Part shown: positions 28,007 through 40,908 of the stretch, one piece after another | Numbering within the stretch: the stretch's first letter is position 1 | How the letters are laid out: each line of letters opens with the position of its first letter | Assembly (NCBI RefSeq): GCF_016917355.1 | Contig: NZ_CP070304.1 | Coordinates: 3,596,001 to 3,660,000, forward strand | Source of the DNA: Glaciimonas sp. PAMC28666 | GTDB taxonomy: Bacteria > Pseudomonadota > Gammaproteobacteria > Burkholderiales > Burkholderiaceae_D | Length of the DNA: 64,000 nt | Direction: 5' to 3' | Notes under the pieces: generated by a model | Told to the model about the DNA's origin: nothing | Databases searched by the model: none | What the model saw: the letters and a program-made list of their open reading frames with translations, nothing else | Translations under genes and position numbers: made by a program

Positions 28007-31000
28007 ACCGGCGCGGCGTTTTTTGCTGCGGCCTTGCGTTCCTTGCGCTCTTTCTTACGGCGTTCGTACCAGAAGTGAGTGCGATCCAGATACAGGTAAA
28101 TAACCGGTGTCGTGAATAACGTCAAAATCTGCGACAGAATCAAACCGCCCACCATTGCATAGCCCAGTGGACGCCGCAATTCCGATCCGGCACCATGGCC
28201 TAACATCAGTGGCAAGCCGCTCAATAATGCACACATCGTGGTCATCATGATTGGGCGGAAGCGCAGCAGGCAAGCCTGGAAAATCGCATCTTCCGGTGAC
28301 ATTCCCTTTTCGCGCTCGGCCGTGAGCGCAAAGTCCACCATCATGATGCCATTTTTCTTCACGATACCAATCAATAATATGATGCCGATCAGCGCAATCA
28401 CACTGAGATCATAGCCGCCCAGCATCAAAATCAACAGCGCACCAACGCCCGCGGACGGTAGCGTAGACAAAATTGTCAACGGATGGATATAACTCTCATA
28501 TAGCAAGCCGAGCACAATATAGACGGCAACCAGCGCTGCAGCGATCAGGTACGGTTGCGATGACAGCGAATCGCCGAAGGCTTTAGCTGCGCCCTGAAAC
28601 GCACCGCTCAAGGTATGCGGCACTTCCATTTCGTCCTGCGCTTTTTGAATCGCAGTGACGGCTTGACCAAGCGCCACCCCGGGTGCCAGATTAAAGGAAA
28701 TCGTTACGGCGGGGAACTGACTTTGATGACTGATCGACAGATAGCCTGTCTTGGTTGTATCCACCTTGATAAACGTTGATATCGGTATCTGTTGCCCGGT
28801 CAATGGTGAGGTTATGTATAACTTGTCGAACAACGCGGGATCGGTCTGCAGTTTTGGTGTTACTTCAAGGACCACGTGATAGCTATTAACCTGCGTGAAA
28901 TACTGCGCGACCTGACGCTGGCCGATGGCGTCATAAATAGTTGAGTCGATGAGGGCAGGGGAGATGCCAAAACTCGATGCACGCGCACGATCAATCGTCA
29001 GGCTGGCCGTGGCGGCTGCATTTTGCTGATCTGAGGCGACGTCCGTCAATTGTGGCAGCTGACGGAACCGTCCCAACAACTTCGGCGCCCATACGTCAAG
29101 CTCTGACAGCGATGAGTCGGTGATTGTGTATTGGTATTGGGTTCGGGATAAGCGTCCACCCACGTTGATATCTTGTCCGGCCTGTAAAAACAGATTGACG
29201 CCTTCAATGGATGCCAATTGCGGACGTAAACGTGTAATCACTTCATCGGCACTGGCAGTGCGTCCCTCATCTTTCGGCTTCAGGTTAATAAAGAAATTGC
29301 CGGTGTTGAATGTGGTCTGACCGCCGCTCATGCCGAAACCGGTGACATCAGGATCCTTGCGAATGACGTCAGCCAGTTTCAACATTCTGCCGTTCATTGA
29401 TGAAAATGAAGCGTCTTGAGCGGATTCGGCAAAGCCGAAAATAAAGCCGGTATCTTGTTGCGGGAAAAACCCTTTTGGGATAATGACAAACAGTACAACA
29501 GTGGCGGCCAAGGTACAAAGAAACACGCACAGCGTAATGAATTGATGACGCATGACGACATGCAAGCCACGTTTGTAACCATTCAGCATGGCATCAAATC
29601 CGCGCTCAAACATCAGTGCCAGACGGCCATGTTTTTCGTCATGATGATTCCGTAAAAAGCGTGAGCAAAGCATTGGTGTCAAGGTCAGCGAAATAATCAC
29701 TGATATCACGATAGTCAAAGTCACTGTAATGGCAAACTCGCGGAACAATCGACCGACAATACCACCCATTAGCAGCAGGGGAATAAACACCGCTATCAGA
29801 GAAACCGAAATCGAAATAATCGTGAACCCGATTTCACCCGCGCCCTTGTAGGCGGCTTCCATCGGCGACATTCCCTCTTCGACGTAACGGTATATATTCT
29901 CCAGCATCACAATCGCATCATCGACTACAAATCCGACCGCGATAGTGAGTGCCATCAGTGATAAATTGTCGAGACTAAAACCAATCAGGTACATCACTGC
30001 CGCCGTTCCCATCAAAGCCAACGGCACCGTGACGCTTGGAATTAACGTTGCAGGAATATTCCGCAGAAACATAAAAATAACCATCACCACTAAGGCGATC
30101 GTCAACATCAGGGTCAGTTCAACATCGAGCACTGACGCACGGATAGTCTGGGTACGGTCGATGATGGTATTGATGCGTACTGCTGGCGGAATGGCTGCCT
30201 GCAATCGCGGTAAGGCGGCCTTGATCCGATCTACCGTTTCGATCACGTTTGCACCGGGCTGCTTGGTAATCGCCAGCACGATCGAGCGTCCGTTGATCAC
30301 GGTGCTATCCTCGGGTGCCGCCTTTCCTGCGAAGGCCCAGCCTGCAACCTTCATGTTCTCTGGCGCATCAATGGCGATACCGATATCGCTTACGCGAATG
30401 GGTGCCCCGTTTTTATACGCCAAAACCATGTCGTTCCAGGGCTTTGCTTTTAGTAATTGGTCATTGGTGTAGACGGTGAAACTTTGCTTGTCGCCATCAA
30501 TCGTCCCCTTTGGTTGATTGACGGTGGTGCTGGCGATAACGCCACGGATATCTTCCAGGTTCATACCCAGCGCGGATAGTTTGGTAGGGTCGACCTGAAT
30601 GCGGATAGCCGGTTTTTGCGCACCGCCGATGTTCACCAGACCAACCCCGGTGATTTGCGAAATTTGCTGGGCCAGAATATTGTCGGCGTAATCGTTCACC
30701 TCAATCAATGGCAAGGTTGACGATTGCACCGCCATCACCAGAATTGGCGAATCTGCCGGATTGATTTTGCGGAACGTCGGCGGATTCGGCAAGTTAGCGG
30801 GTAATTGACCGCTAGAAGCATTAATCGCTGCCTGTACATCCAGCGCCGCAGCGTCGATATTGCGGTTCAGGTCAAACTGCAATGTGATTTGAGACGAGCC
30901 AAGCGCGCTGGCCGAAGTCATCTGCGACAGACCCGCAATCAGTGAAAACTGCCGCTCTAATGGTTGGGCAACGTTGGACGCCATCGTTTCCGGGCTTGCA

Positions 31001-31158
31001 CCGGGCAAATTCGCCGAGACTTGAATCGTAGGGAAATCGACCTGTGGCAATGGTGCGACCGGTAACAAAGGCCACACTGCAACACCCACCAGCATAATGG
31101 CAATTGCCAACAGCGTCGTCCCGATAGGACGTTTGATAAAAGCAGCTGAGACGCTCAA
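27988..31158 (-). CDS. RND efflux permease (HAE1 family, MdtB/MdtC-like)
   Basis: A 1056-residue inner-membrane proton/drug antiporter. It starts MSVSAAFIKRPIGTTLLAIA, the usual RND N-terminus, with twelve membrane segments and two large periplasmic loops expected from length and hydropathy. The proton-relay Asp413-Asp414 pair is in GFVVDDAIVMLENIYR, and the Lys of TM10 is in GIVKKNGIMMVDFAL. The phrases PIMMTTMCALLSGLPL and NPADSPILVMAVQSS are typical of MdtB/MdtC/MuxB-type pumps. Only one RND gene is present, unlike the paired mdtBC genes of enterobacteria. The start overlaps the adaptor gene stop by four bases. Substrates are unknown. Confidence 0.94.
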   Translation of the reverse strand: MSVSAAFIKRPIGTTLLAIAIMLVGVAVWPLLPVAPLPQVDFPTIQVSANLPGASPETMASNVAQPLERQFSLIAGLSQMTSASALGSSQITLQFDLNRNIDAAALDVQAAINASSGQLPANLPNPPTFRKINPADSPILVMAVQSSTLPLIEVNDYADNILAQQISQITGVGLVNIGGAQKPAIRIQVDPTKLSALGMNLEDIRGVIASTTVNQPKGTIDGDKQSFTVYTNDQLLKAKPWNDMVLAYKNGAPIRVSDIGIAIDAPENMKVAGWAFAGKAAPEDSTVINGRSIVLAITKQPGANVIETVDRIKAALPRLQAAIPPAVRINTIIDRTQTIRASVLDVELTLMLTIALVVMVIFMFLRNIPATLIPSVTVPLALMGTAAVMYLIGFSLDNLSLMALTIAVGFVVDDAIVMLENIYRYVEEGMSPMEAAYKGAGEIGFTIISISVSLIAVFIPLLLMGGIVGRLFREFAITVTLTIVISVIISLTLTPMLCSRFLRNHHDEKHGRLALMFERGFDAMLNGYKRGLHVVMRHQFITLCVFLCTLAATVVLFVIIPKGFFPQQDTGFIFGFAESAQDASFSSMNGRMLKLADVIRKDPDVTGFGMSGGQTTFNTGNFFINLKPKDEGRTASADEVITRLRPQLASIEGVNLFLQAGQDINVGGRLSRTQYQYTITDSSLSELDVWAPKLLGRFRQLPQLTDVASDQQNAAATASLTIDRARASSFGISPALIDSTIYDAIGQRQVAQYFTQVNSYHVVLEVTPKLQTDPALFDKLYITSPLTGQQIPISTFIKVDTTKTGYLSISHQSQFPAVTISFNLAPGVALGQAVTAIQKAQDEMEVPHTLSGAFQGAAKAFGDSLSSQPYLIAAALVAVYIVLGLLYESYIHPLTILSTLPSAGVGALLILMLGGYDLSVIALIGIILLIGIVKKNGIMMVDFALTAEREKGMSPEDAIFQACLLRFRPIMMTTMCALLSGLPLMLGHGAGSELRRPLGYAMVGGLILSQILTLFTTPVIYLYLDRTHFWYERRKKERKERKAAAKNAAPVLDAGA

Positions 31159-32330
31159 TTGACTGCCCCTTTTGCTGGCGCGGCCTGCTTTGTGCTTTCA
31201 ACAATCTTGACACCAGGCTTGAGCTTGTATTGACCGTCAATGACTACTCGCTGACCATTGGTCACGCCCTTGTCGATAACCGCAATGCCTTCTTGTATCT
31301 GGAGCACATGAACCGGTTGCGGTTTGACGCTGGTGTCTGCGTTGACGACATAGACGTAAGTTCCATCCTGACCACGCTGAACAGCCGCACCTGGCAGCGT
31401 TAGCGCTTGCGGAATATCTGTCAGATAAAGGCGGATGTTGACATATTGCCCCGGCCATAACACATGAGTTGGATTGTCGAAGGTTGCCTTGAGCTGCACC
31501 GTTCCTGACGTGGTATCGATTTGATTGTTGAGCAGGGTCAAGCGACCTGTAGCAAGTGCCTGATTACTCTGGCGATCATAAGCGGCCACTTTTAACGGCA
31601 ATTGCGTACCGTGGAGCGCTTTATTGATGGCCTGGAAATTTTCTTCCGGTAATGTGAACAACGTGGTGATCGGATCGATTTGATTGATCACGACCAGGCC
31701 GTTGGCATCGGCAGCGTGAACGATATTTCCCGCATCGACCAGGCGCGCACCGACACGGCCGCTAATCGGCGCACTGATAGTGGTATAGCTCAATTGCACC
31801 TTAGCGTAGCTGATCTGTGCATCATCAGTTTGTAGCGATGCTTCAAGTTGGGTCACTAACGCTTTTTGTGTGTCCAGTGTTTGTTGCGTCGCTGCATCTT
31901 GCGAACGCAGCACGGTGTAACGCTGCAAATCGAGTTTGGCATTGCTACGTAATGACTGGTCTTTGGCTTTTTGCGCCTGTGCCTGATCCAGTTGCGCTTG
32001 CACTGCACGTGGATCGATCTGAACCAGCAATTGTCCCGCTTTGACGTCTTGTCCCTCGACAAAAGCAACTTTATTGAGTTGACCGTCTATTCGCGTTCTG
32101 ACGATGACGCTAGCGTTAGCAGTCACGGTTCCGACTCCGCTCAAATAAATCGGTACATCTTGTTGCTTGACCAACGCAGTGGTCGCTTCGACCGGTGGAA
32201 CTGTACTAGGAGCTGCAACTACTTTATGCTTTTCTTTCCAGATCCCGGCTGCGATCAAGATCAGGAGAACAGCGCCGATGATATGTGTTGAACGACGATG
32301 GAAAAATGGTTTGGACATGTGATTACTCAT
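31155..32330 (-). CDS. Efflux RND periplasmic adaptor subunit (MdtA-like)
   Basis: The membrane-fusion protein linking the RND pump to the outer-membrane channel. I choose the ATG at 32330, four bases after the OMF stop, giving 391 residues. A further in-frame ATG four codons on is possible, and the long upstream extension is inside the OMF gene. An N-terminal anchor (IIGAVLLILIAAGIW) is followed by a lipoyl half-motif (VRTRIDGQLNKVAFVEGQDV), an alpha-helical hairpin (AQLDQAQAQKAKDQ...), the second lipoyl half (TTISAPISGRVGARLVDAG) and beta-barrel domains. It is the middle gene of the tripartite set. Confidence 0.93.
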   Translation of the reverse strand: MSNHMSKPFFHRRSTHIIGAVLLILIAAGIWKEKHKVVAAPSTVPPVEATTALVKQQDVPIYLSGVGTVTANASVIVRTRIDGQLNKVAFVEGQDVKAGQLLVQIDPRAVQAQLDQAQAQKAKDQSLRSNAKLDLQRYTVLRSQDAATQQTLDTQKALVTQLEASLQTDDAQISYAKVQLSYTTISAPISGRVGARLVDAGNIVHAADANGLVVINQIDPITTLFTLPEENFQAINKALHGTQLPLKVAAYDRQSNQALATGRLTLLNNQIDTTSGTVQLKATFDNPTHVLWPGQYVNIRLYLTDIPQALTLPGAAVQRGQDGTYVYVVNADTSVKPQPVHVLQIQEGIAVIDKGVTNGQRVVIDGQYKLKPGVKIVESTKQAAPAKGAVN

Positions 32331-32334
32331 GAAA

Positions 32335-33945
32335 TTAATTGGTTTTATTAGTTTGGACAACCGGCTTGTCCTGGGCGTTTTGTGCCGCGTCATTTTTGGC
32401 GGACAGGCTATTTCGAGCGTCGTTGTTCGTCGCGTCTTTGGTGAGCGATCTAGCATCCCATCCGCCGCCAATGGCTTTGATCAAACCGACGCTGGCGACC
32501 AGTTGGCGACCGCGTATCTGGACCGCTGTACGCGCGTTAGTCAACGCTATCGTTTGCGCGGTGGCGACATTTAAATAGGTCGTGGTACCGGCCTGGTATT
32601 GACTCAGCGCCAACCGCTCCGCAAGTTGCGAGGCAGCGACCGCCTGATCCTGTACCGACCCTTCCTGATCAAGTACATGTAAAGTCGTCAGGTTATCTTC
32701 AACATCTTGAAAACCGCTTAAAACCGTCTGTTTGTATTGCGCAACCGCGGTGTCGTATGACGCGATAGCCTGGGCGGTATGCGCACGGCGTAATCCACCG
32801 TCGAAAATCGTTTGTGCCAGCGATGCGCCAAGCGACCATACACGACCTGGGGTATCAAACCACATTGCCAGGCTGCCAGCAGTGTATGCACCGTTGGCAC
32901 CTAGCATGAAGGCCGGGAAATACGCCGCTTTAGCGACACCAATGTTGGCATTGGCAAGTGCGGCCCGGCGCTCGGCGCCAGCAATATCCGGACGTCGCTC
33001 AAGCAGGTCCGAAGGCAGGCCGGGCGGAACGAGCGGCAAATGTGCGACCAACGCCGACATGGAAGCGGAGGGAACCGCTGGAAGCGAAAAGGCGGCCGGT
33101 GATTTGCCGGTTAATATGGCAATCGCGTGTTCCAACTGACCGCGCTGGGCATTCAGATCGATAGCCTGCGCCTGCGCAGTCTTTAATTGCGCTTCGGCTT
33201 GCGCCACATCGGAGCGTAAAGCAACTCCGGCGTTGTACTGGTTTTGAGTCAGTTGCAGCGAGCGCGTAAAGGCTGCATCGGTACGCGCATATAAATCCTT
33301 GAGCTGATCTGTTATCCGTAGTTGCAGATAGTCTTGAGCAAGGGTGGTCTGGATGCTCAGTCGCGCGGCCGCAAGATCGGCTGCGCTGGCCTGCGTCCCG
33401 GCTTCGCCGGATTCCACGGCGCGTCGAACACTGCCCCAGATATCCGGCTCCCAACTAGCGTTGATGGATGCGCTGTAATTATTATTAAGCGCACGAACGC
33501 CACCTGTGTCGGTCTGGGCACGACCTACCCCAACCCCGACGCCTGCGGTCGGCCAAAAGCCTGAACGGGCAACATCGGCGGTGGCACGTGCCAGACGATA
33601 TTGGGCTTCAGCCTGGCGAATATTTTGATTGGCCCGATTTGCCTCGACGATGAGCGCATTCAGAGTGCTATCGCCATAAATCTCCCACCATTGCTGATTG
33701 GCATCGATCTGTTGCGGCGTCGCCGTTTTCCAGCCGGTATCTTCCTTGAAGGCGACAGGCGTGTCGATTTGCGGCCGCACATAATCGGGACCGACTGCAC
33801 ACCCACCCAATAAAGTGACAAACGCCGCTACCAGCGCGGCATTCCTTGTGGTTTGTGGCGCGAATGCTGACAATTTTGTTGCCGCACGCGATGTCACGTG
33901 CGCAAGTTGACGGGGATATATTTTGTTCGAGGTCATGGCCTGCAT
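32335..33945 (-). CDS. Outer-membrane efflux lipoprotein (NodT/OprM family)
   Basis: A TolC-like outer-membrane factor of 536 residues. The N-terminal signal ends in a lipobox, LLGGC, with the lipidated Cys at residue 49. This is a rather long pre-lipobox region, so the true start may be the ATG three codons downstream or later. Two OEP repeats follow, with GFWPTAGVGVGVGRAQ, QYNAGVALRSDVAQAEAQLK, and in the second half RRPDIAGAERRAALANANIGVAKAAYFP in segments. It is the first gene of the efflux operon, followed by adaptor, pump, regulator and kinase. A CusR-like site lies 114 bp upstream. Confidence 0.93.
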   Translation of the reverse strand: MQAMTSNKIYPRQLAHVTSRAATKLSAFAPQTTRNAALVAAFVTLLGGCAVGPDYVRPQIDTPVAFKEDTGWKTATPQQIDANQQWWEIYGDSTLNALIVEANRANQNIRQAEAQYRLARATADVARSGFWPTAGVGVGVGRAQTDTGGVRALNNNYSASINASWEPDIWGSVRRAVESGEAGTQASAADLAAARLSIQTTLAQDYLQLRITDQLKDLYARTDAAFTRSLQLTQNQYNAGVALRSDVAQAEAQLKTAQAQAIDLNAQRGQLEHAIAILTGKSPAAFSLPAVPSASMSALVAHLPLVPPGLPSDLLERRPDIAGAERRAALANANIGVAKAAYFPAFMLGANGAYTAGSLAMWFDTPGRVWSLGASLAQTIFDGGLRRAHTAQAIASYDTAVAQYKQTVLSGFQDVEDNLTTLHVLDQEGSVQDQAVAASQLAERLALSQYQAGTTTYLNVATAQTIALTNARTAVQIRGRQLVASVGLIKAIGGGWDARSLTKDATNNDARNSLSAKNDAAQNAQDKPVVQTNKTN

Positions 33946-34058
33946 TGAGCGGTTGGGCTATCGGTGGAATGCCATCCGTCAATGCAAGTAGCTGCCGGAA
34001 GGGCATGTATACCGTCGTACTGTAAGCGCCGCGAGGGAACGTCAGGCTGTCATGAATA

Positions 34059-34072
34059 TGACAAATTTGTCA
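34059..34072. promoter_or_regulatory. CusR-like operator upstream of the efflux operon
   Basis: TGACAAATTTGTCA is a perfect 14-bp palindrome 114 bp upstream of the outer-membrane factor start. The E. coli CusR/copper box has the core TGACAA-N2-TTGTCA, which this site matches exactly. The response regulator encoded at the end of the operon is of the CusR type. Direct binding by that regulator, and autoregulation of the operon, are inferences. Confidence 0.65.
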
Positions 34073-34180
34073 GTTTCGGAGAAAGAATTCCGTACGGCAA
34101 TGAATATTATCATCGCACGTCTGACGACTATATTTGGGCCTCCAGCAGGCACCAATAAACCGTTACATTTGCTTTGTATG

Positions 34181-34200
34181 TGCGTTGTAAATACAACGCA
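34181..34200. promoter_or_regulatory. Perfect 20-bp palindrome between the MFS and efflux genes
   Basis: TGCGTTGTA-AA-TACAACGCA has nine-base arms and a two-base centre. It lies 12 bases downstream of the MFS gene and about 236 bp upstream of the efflux operon. No T tract follows on the minus strand, so a dimeric-repressor operator is as likely as an RNA hairpin. Confidence 0.45.
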
Positions 34201-34211
34201 AAAATCTTCAC

Positions 34212-35651
34212 TCACAGCCTGACTTCTTTTCCGTGCCGAATACGCAGAGCGCTGATAATGGTCGCTAGCAGGGTCGCTGAAGCCGCAATCCAAAGTGACA
34301 AATGAACCGCGCTGGCATCGATCAACGCAGAATTAGCGGAAGCAGAATCAAGCGTACCGGCTAGTCGGCTGCTCGCTGCAGTCAATGCGATGGCGACTAG
34401 TGCCGCCCCCAGCGACTGGCCGAAGGTGCGGGCGATCGCCAGTACACCCGAGGCTGTGCCGCTGCGCGAACGCGGGGCATTGCTCATCATTTCTCGATTA
34501 TTCGGACTTTGGAAAAAACCGAATCCCAGGCCGCAGATGAAAGCACGCCAGATGATGTCCAGCACTGATGGGTGCGCGCCGAGACAGGCCAGTAGTACCA
34601 GGCCGAGTGTATAGACAGCCAGACCCCAGGTTGAGAGTAATGCCGCCGGATAATGATCGGCTAGTCGCCCCGCAATCGGGGCAGTGATGACGATTGCCAC
34701 CGGCCATGGCGTAAATAGCGCGGCCGACATCAGTGGACTGAAGCCGTAAGCGCCCTGAAATAAAAACGGTAGCGCAATAAAGGCAATTCCCTGACCCACG
34801 AACGAGCACAGTGAGGTGGCAACGGCCATCGAAAATCGTATCGAAGAAAAAATATCTAAAGGTAACAGAGGTGCCGGGGCGCGTTTTTGGCGGTAAATGA
34901 ATAGCACGACTGTGATCAGGGCGACAATCGCAAGTAGTAATTCATTAAGGATACTATCGTGCCGCGACAAGCCATCTACGGCCATTACGATGGCAGCCAA
35001 TGCCAGTGCCGATAGCACTGCGCCGGGAATATCGAATTTGCCGCCGCGACCGCGATCGGATGGCAACACTTTACGGGCCAGCGTCAAAGTGAGGATGCCT
35101 ATTGGCACATTGACAGCAAATAGCCAGGGCCAACTCAACACCGATAGCATCGCACCACCAATAGCAGGACCAGCTGCGAGGGACGAAGCGACCACCATTG
35201 CATTGATGCCGAGCGCTGATCCCAGCAAACGGGTGGGAAAAATATTTCGATACAACGCCGGGCCGATACTCATGGCCGCCGCCGCACCGATCCCTTGTAT
35301 AAACCGCAAAATGTTAAGCGTCATCAATGACTCTGATAAAGCGCAACCGAGCGAGCTTAGCGTGAATAACAGAATGCCGCCCATATACAAACGGCGAAAA
35401 CCAATCACGTCGCCGAGCGACGCAAAAGCCACCATGGTCATCGCGCCAGCCAAAATATAAGCATTGGCAATCCAGACCGCTGCTGATGGTAAAACGTGCA
35501 AATCACGTGCAATGATGGGAAGCGCAACGTTGACGATGGAGCCGTCCAGGACTGTCATCCCGGTTCCCAGAACCATGACAATGATAGCGACGCGCCGCCG
35601 GGCACCGGCAATCCCGTCATCGCCTTCCAGGTCTGTAAAAAGTCTACTCAT
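34212..35651 (-). CDS. MFS multidrug exporter (DHA2, EmrB/QacA-like)
   Basis: A 479-residue inner-membrane transporter. The N-terminal segment MTVLDGSIVNVALPIIARDL is the DHA2 motif D1. The loop SLGDVIGFRRLYMGG is motif A, and SSLAAGPAIGGAML is the antiporter motif C. Hydropathy suggests about fourteen segments. The family exports drugs, dyes or organic acids using the proton gradient. It is on the same strand and 266 bp upstream of the RND operon, so it may or may not share a transcript. Its own promoter presumably lies in 35652-35940, where I see no clear elements. Confidence 0.92.
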   Translation of the reverse strand: MSRLFTDLEGDDGIAGARRRVAIIVMVLGTGMTVLDGSIVNVALPIIARDLHVLPSAAVWIANAYILAGAMTMVAFASLGDVIGFRRLYMGGILLFTLSSLGCALSESLMTLNILRFIQGIGAAAAMSIGPALYRNIFPTRLLGSALGINAMVVASSLAAGPAIGGAMLSVLSWPWLFAVNVPIGILTLTLARKVLPSDRGRGGKFDIPGAVLSALALAAIVMAVDGLSRHDSILNELLLAIVALITVVLFIYRQKRAPAPLLPLDIFSSIRFSMAVATSLCSFVGQGIAFIALPFLFQGAYGFSPLMSAALFTPWPVAIVITAPIAGRLADHYPAALLSTWGLAVYTLGLVLLACLGAHPSVLDIIWRAFICGLGFGFFQSPNNREMMSNAPRSRSGTASGVLAIARTFGQSLGAALVAIALTAASSRLAGTLDSASANSALIDASAVHLSLWIAASATLLATIISALRIRHGKEVRL

Positions 35652-35940
35652 GGTGTCGGGCGCAGGCGCTTGCGGTGGCAGTGGCAGGCCTTCGCTGGAT
35701 GGTGACGCGAAATAGTAGAAGACACGGGAGAAGTCCAGGTTGACAGACGATTAAGAGTATTACGCTAGAGCAGGATTATTACATGTTGCACATTTTTTTG
35801 CCGATACGGTCCCGGTAATGCGGATTTGCCCTTGTACCTTACCCATCTGATCGGTGTGCCAAAGGCGCTTATTGAAATCAAGGCAAGTCGCAGTCGGTAA
35901 TGTGGGCAATAATCACCTTCTTAATCACCTTCTTTTTTCA

Positions 35941-39263
<3,323 letters not shown>

Positions 39264-39292
39264 AAGTCATTAATACGGTTTAATGCAAGAGA

Positions 39293-39324
39293 CCGGCTAG
39301 CGCATTTTGCGAAGCGCTGGCCGG
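39293..39324 (+). terminator. Strong hairpin between eno and ftsB (no T tract)
   Basis: CCGGCTAGCGC pairs with GCGCTGGCCGG (one T-G) around a 10-base loop. No T run follows, so it is more likely an mRNA-stabilising or attenuating structure between eno and ftsB than a full terminator. Confidence 0.4.
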
Positions 39325-39352
39325 AGTTGCATAGCTTGAATATGGATTATTA

Positions 39353-39832
39353 ATGCGTCTTATCGCTATTTGCCTGACAGTGTTATTGATGTTGATCCAG
39401 TATCCTTTGTGGCTGGGAAAAGGCGGCTGGTTGCGGGTCTCGGATATGGGGCAGCAAGTAACCAATGCGCACGATAAAATTGATGAGCTGAAAGCCAGGA
39501 ATGCCAAGCTGGATTCAGAAGTGCATGATTTAAAAGAAGGTACCGGCGCCATTGAAGAACGCGCTCGTAGCGAGTTAGGCATGATCAAACAGGATGAAAT
39601 TTTCGTCCAGGTGCTAGACCCAAATAATACTGAAGTATTATCCACGCTCAAAGAAGCGCAAATGCTGTCCGATAAAGTCGGCGCTGCGATTCCGGCTAAA
39701 ACGCCACCAGAAGAAAAACGATCCGGCGGCCCACTGGGGGCTAAATCAACGGCGAAACCAGTGTCTAAGCAGGCGCAGGCACAAACAAAGGCAAAAGCTG
39801 CTCAATACATTGAGCAGCAAGTGCGTGATTAA
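39353..39832 (+). CDS. ftsB: Cell division protein FtsB
   Basis: A small bitopic division protein that joins FtsL and FtsQ in the septal complex. Of the 159 residues, the N-terminal segment [20 protein letters not shown] is the membrane anchor. A coiled coil follows (about 32-65, [20 protein letters not shown]). The conserved FtsB/DivIC motif is [20 protein letters not shown]. The C-terminal 60 residues are Lys/Ala/Pro-rich and not conserved, making this version longer than the E. coli protein (about 100 residues). eno-ftsB is a conserved gene order. Confidence 0.93.
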   Translation: MRLIAICLTVLLMLIQYPLWLGKGGWLRVSDMGQQVTNAHDKIDELKARNAKLDSEVHDLKEGTGAIEERARSELGMIKQDEIFVQVLDPNNTEVLSTLKEAQMLSDKVGAAIPAKTPPEEKRSGGPLGAKSTAKPVSKQAQAQTKAKAAQYIEQQVRD

Positions 39833-39916
39833 TTGTTCGTTGCCGTAACAAGTGAGAGCAGATACCTACCAGCAGCGCTAGAAGGCTGCTGCTATTTCAG
39901 CAAGGCGCAGTGCCCT

Positions 39917-39958
39917 TGCTTAATGCTTAATGCTTAATGCTTAATGCTTAATGCTTCC
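39917..39958. repeat. Heptanucleotide tandem repeat (TGCTTAA) at the hslO 3' end
   Basis: Five perfect TGCTTAA units and a sixth TGCTTCC. The right part lies inside hslO and supplies its last codons (SIKH) and stop. Confidence 0.92.
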
Positions 39959-40903
39959 GGTACCCAATAAGGTCTGTGCCGGTGCGCTGGTTGCAAACAG
40001 GTGAGCGCAGTCGACCTTGTCAAAAGCATAGTTTTGTCCGCAAAAATCACAATCAACCGAAACATTGCCCAATTCAGCAATCGCCTCATCGACCTCTTTC
40101 TGTCCCAGCATTTGCAACATGTTGCCCACTTTTTCGCGCGAACAGTTGCACACGAAACTTGGATGTTGCGGTTCAAAAACGCGAACTGTCTCCTCCCAGA
40201 ACAAGCGCCGTAATAACGTTTGAATATCGGTCGACAACATCTCGGCAGGGCGTAAAGTCGCACCGAGCATGGAGACGCGATTCCAGCTTTCGAGCGGATC
40301 TTCTTCTGTAAGTCCTACCCCGCCATGGTTAGGAAGCTTTTGCAGCAGCAAACCACGCGAGACGTTGGCGTCCGCCGCCAGCCACAACTTGGTATCGAGT
40401 TGCTCTGAACGCAGCATATAATTTTCGATCACCTCGGCAACGTTGTCACCATCAAGTGGCACGATGCCTTGATAAGGTTGCTGTCCCGGCATCTTATCTT
40501 GCGGGTCCAGTGTTATGGCGAAGCGACCGTGGCCATTCACATTCACCAGTTGCGCCAGTGTGGCACCGTCCTCAACCACCGCATCAGGGACCAGCTTGGC
40601 TGTGGCACGCATCTGCAATTTGGCATCGCATTCAACCACCAACAGGCGAATCGGACCATCGCCATGGATTTGCATCACGATCACGCCATTGAATTTCAAA
40701 TTGGCACTGAGTAAGGCAGCCGCAGCCATCATTTCACCGAGCAAAGTCATCACCGCAGGCGGATAGTTGCGGCGTGCCAGGACCTGTCGCCAGGTGTGCG
40801 ATAACTCCACCAGTTCGCCTCGCACCGAGGCATTTTCGATCATGAATTTCTGTAAATTGTCGCTGCTGTTATCCATCGCGTGCTTTATACCTTCTTCGGT
40901 CAT
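39941..40903 (-). CDS. hslO: Redox-regulated chaperone Hsp33
   Basis: A 320-residue cytoplasmic holdase activated by oxidation and unfolding. The four zinc-binding/redox cysteines are present as CNC (FVCNCSREKV) and CDFC (DCDFCGQNY) near the C-terminus. The N-terminal domain shows RGELVELSHTW and LLGEMMAAAALLSANLKF. The start at 40903 lies 5 bp after the carbonic-anhydrase-like gene; an internal ATG at 40876 is an alternative. The last four codons and the stop come from a heptanucleotide array. Confidence 0.95.
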   Translation of the reverse strand: MTEEGIKHAMDNSSDNLQKFMIENASVRGELVELSHTWRQVLARRNYPPAVMTLLGEMMAAAALLSANLKFNGVIVMQIHGDGPIRLLVVECDAKLQMRATAKLVPDAVVEDGATLAQLVNVNGHGRFAITLDPQDKMPGQQPYQGIVPLDGDNVAEVIENYMLRSEQLDTKLWLAADANVSRGLLLQKLPNHGGVGLTEEDPLESWNRVSMLGATLRPAEMLSTDIQTLLRRLFWEETVRVFEPQHPSFVCNCSREKVGNMLQMLGQKEVDEAIAELGNVSVDCDFCGQNYAFDKVDCAHLFATSAPAQTLLGTGSIKH

Positions 40904-40908
40904 TGTTG

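Noticed and set aside
29945-30472. 175-codon frame opposite the RND pump gene
   Set aside because: It is antisense to conserved RND helices including the proton-relay Asp pair; no independent protein signature.
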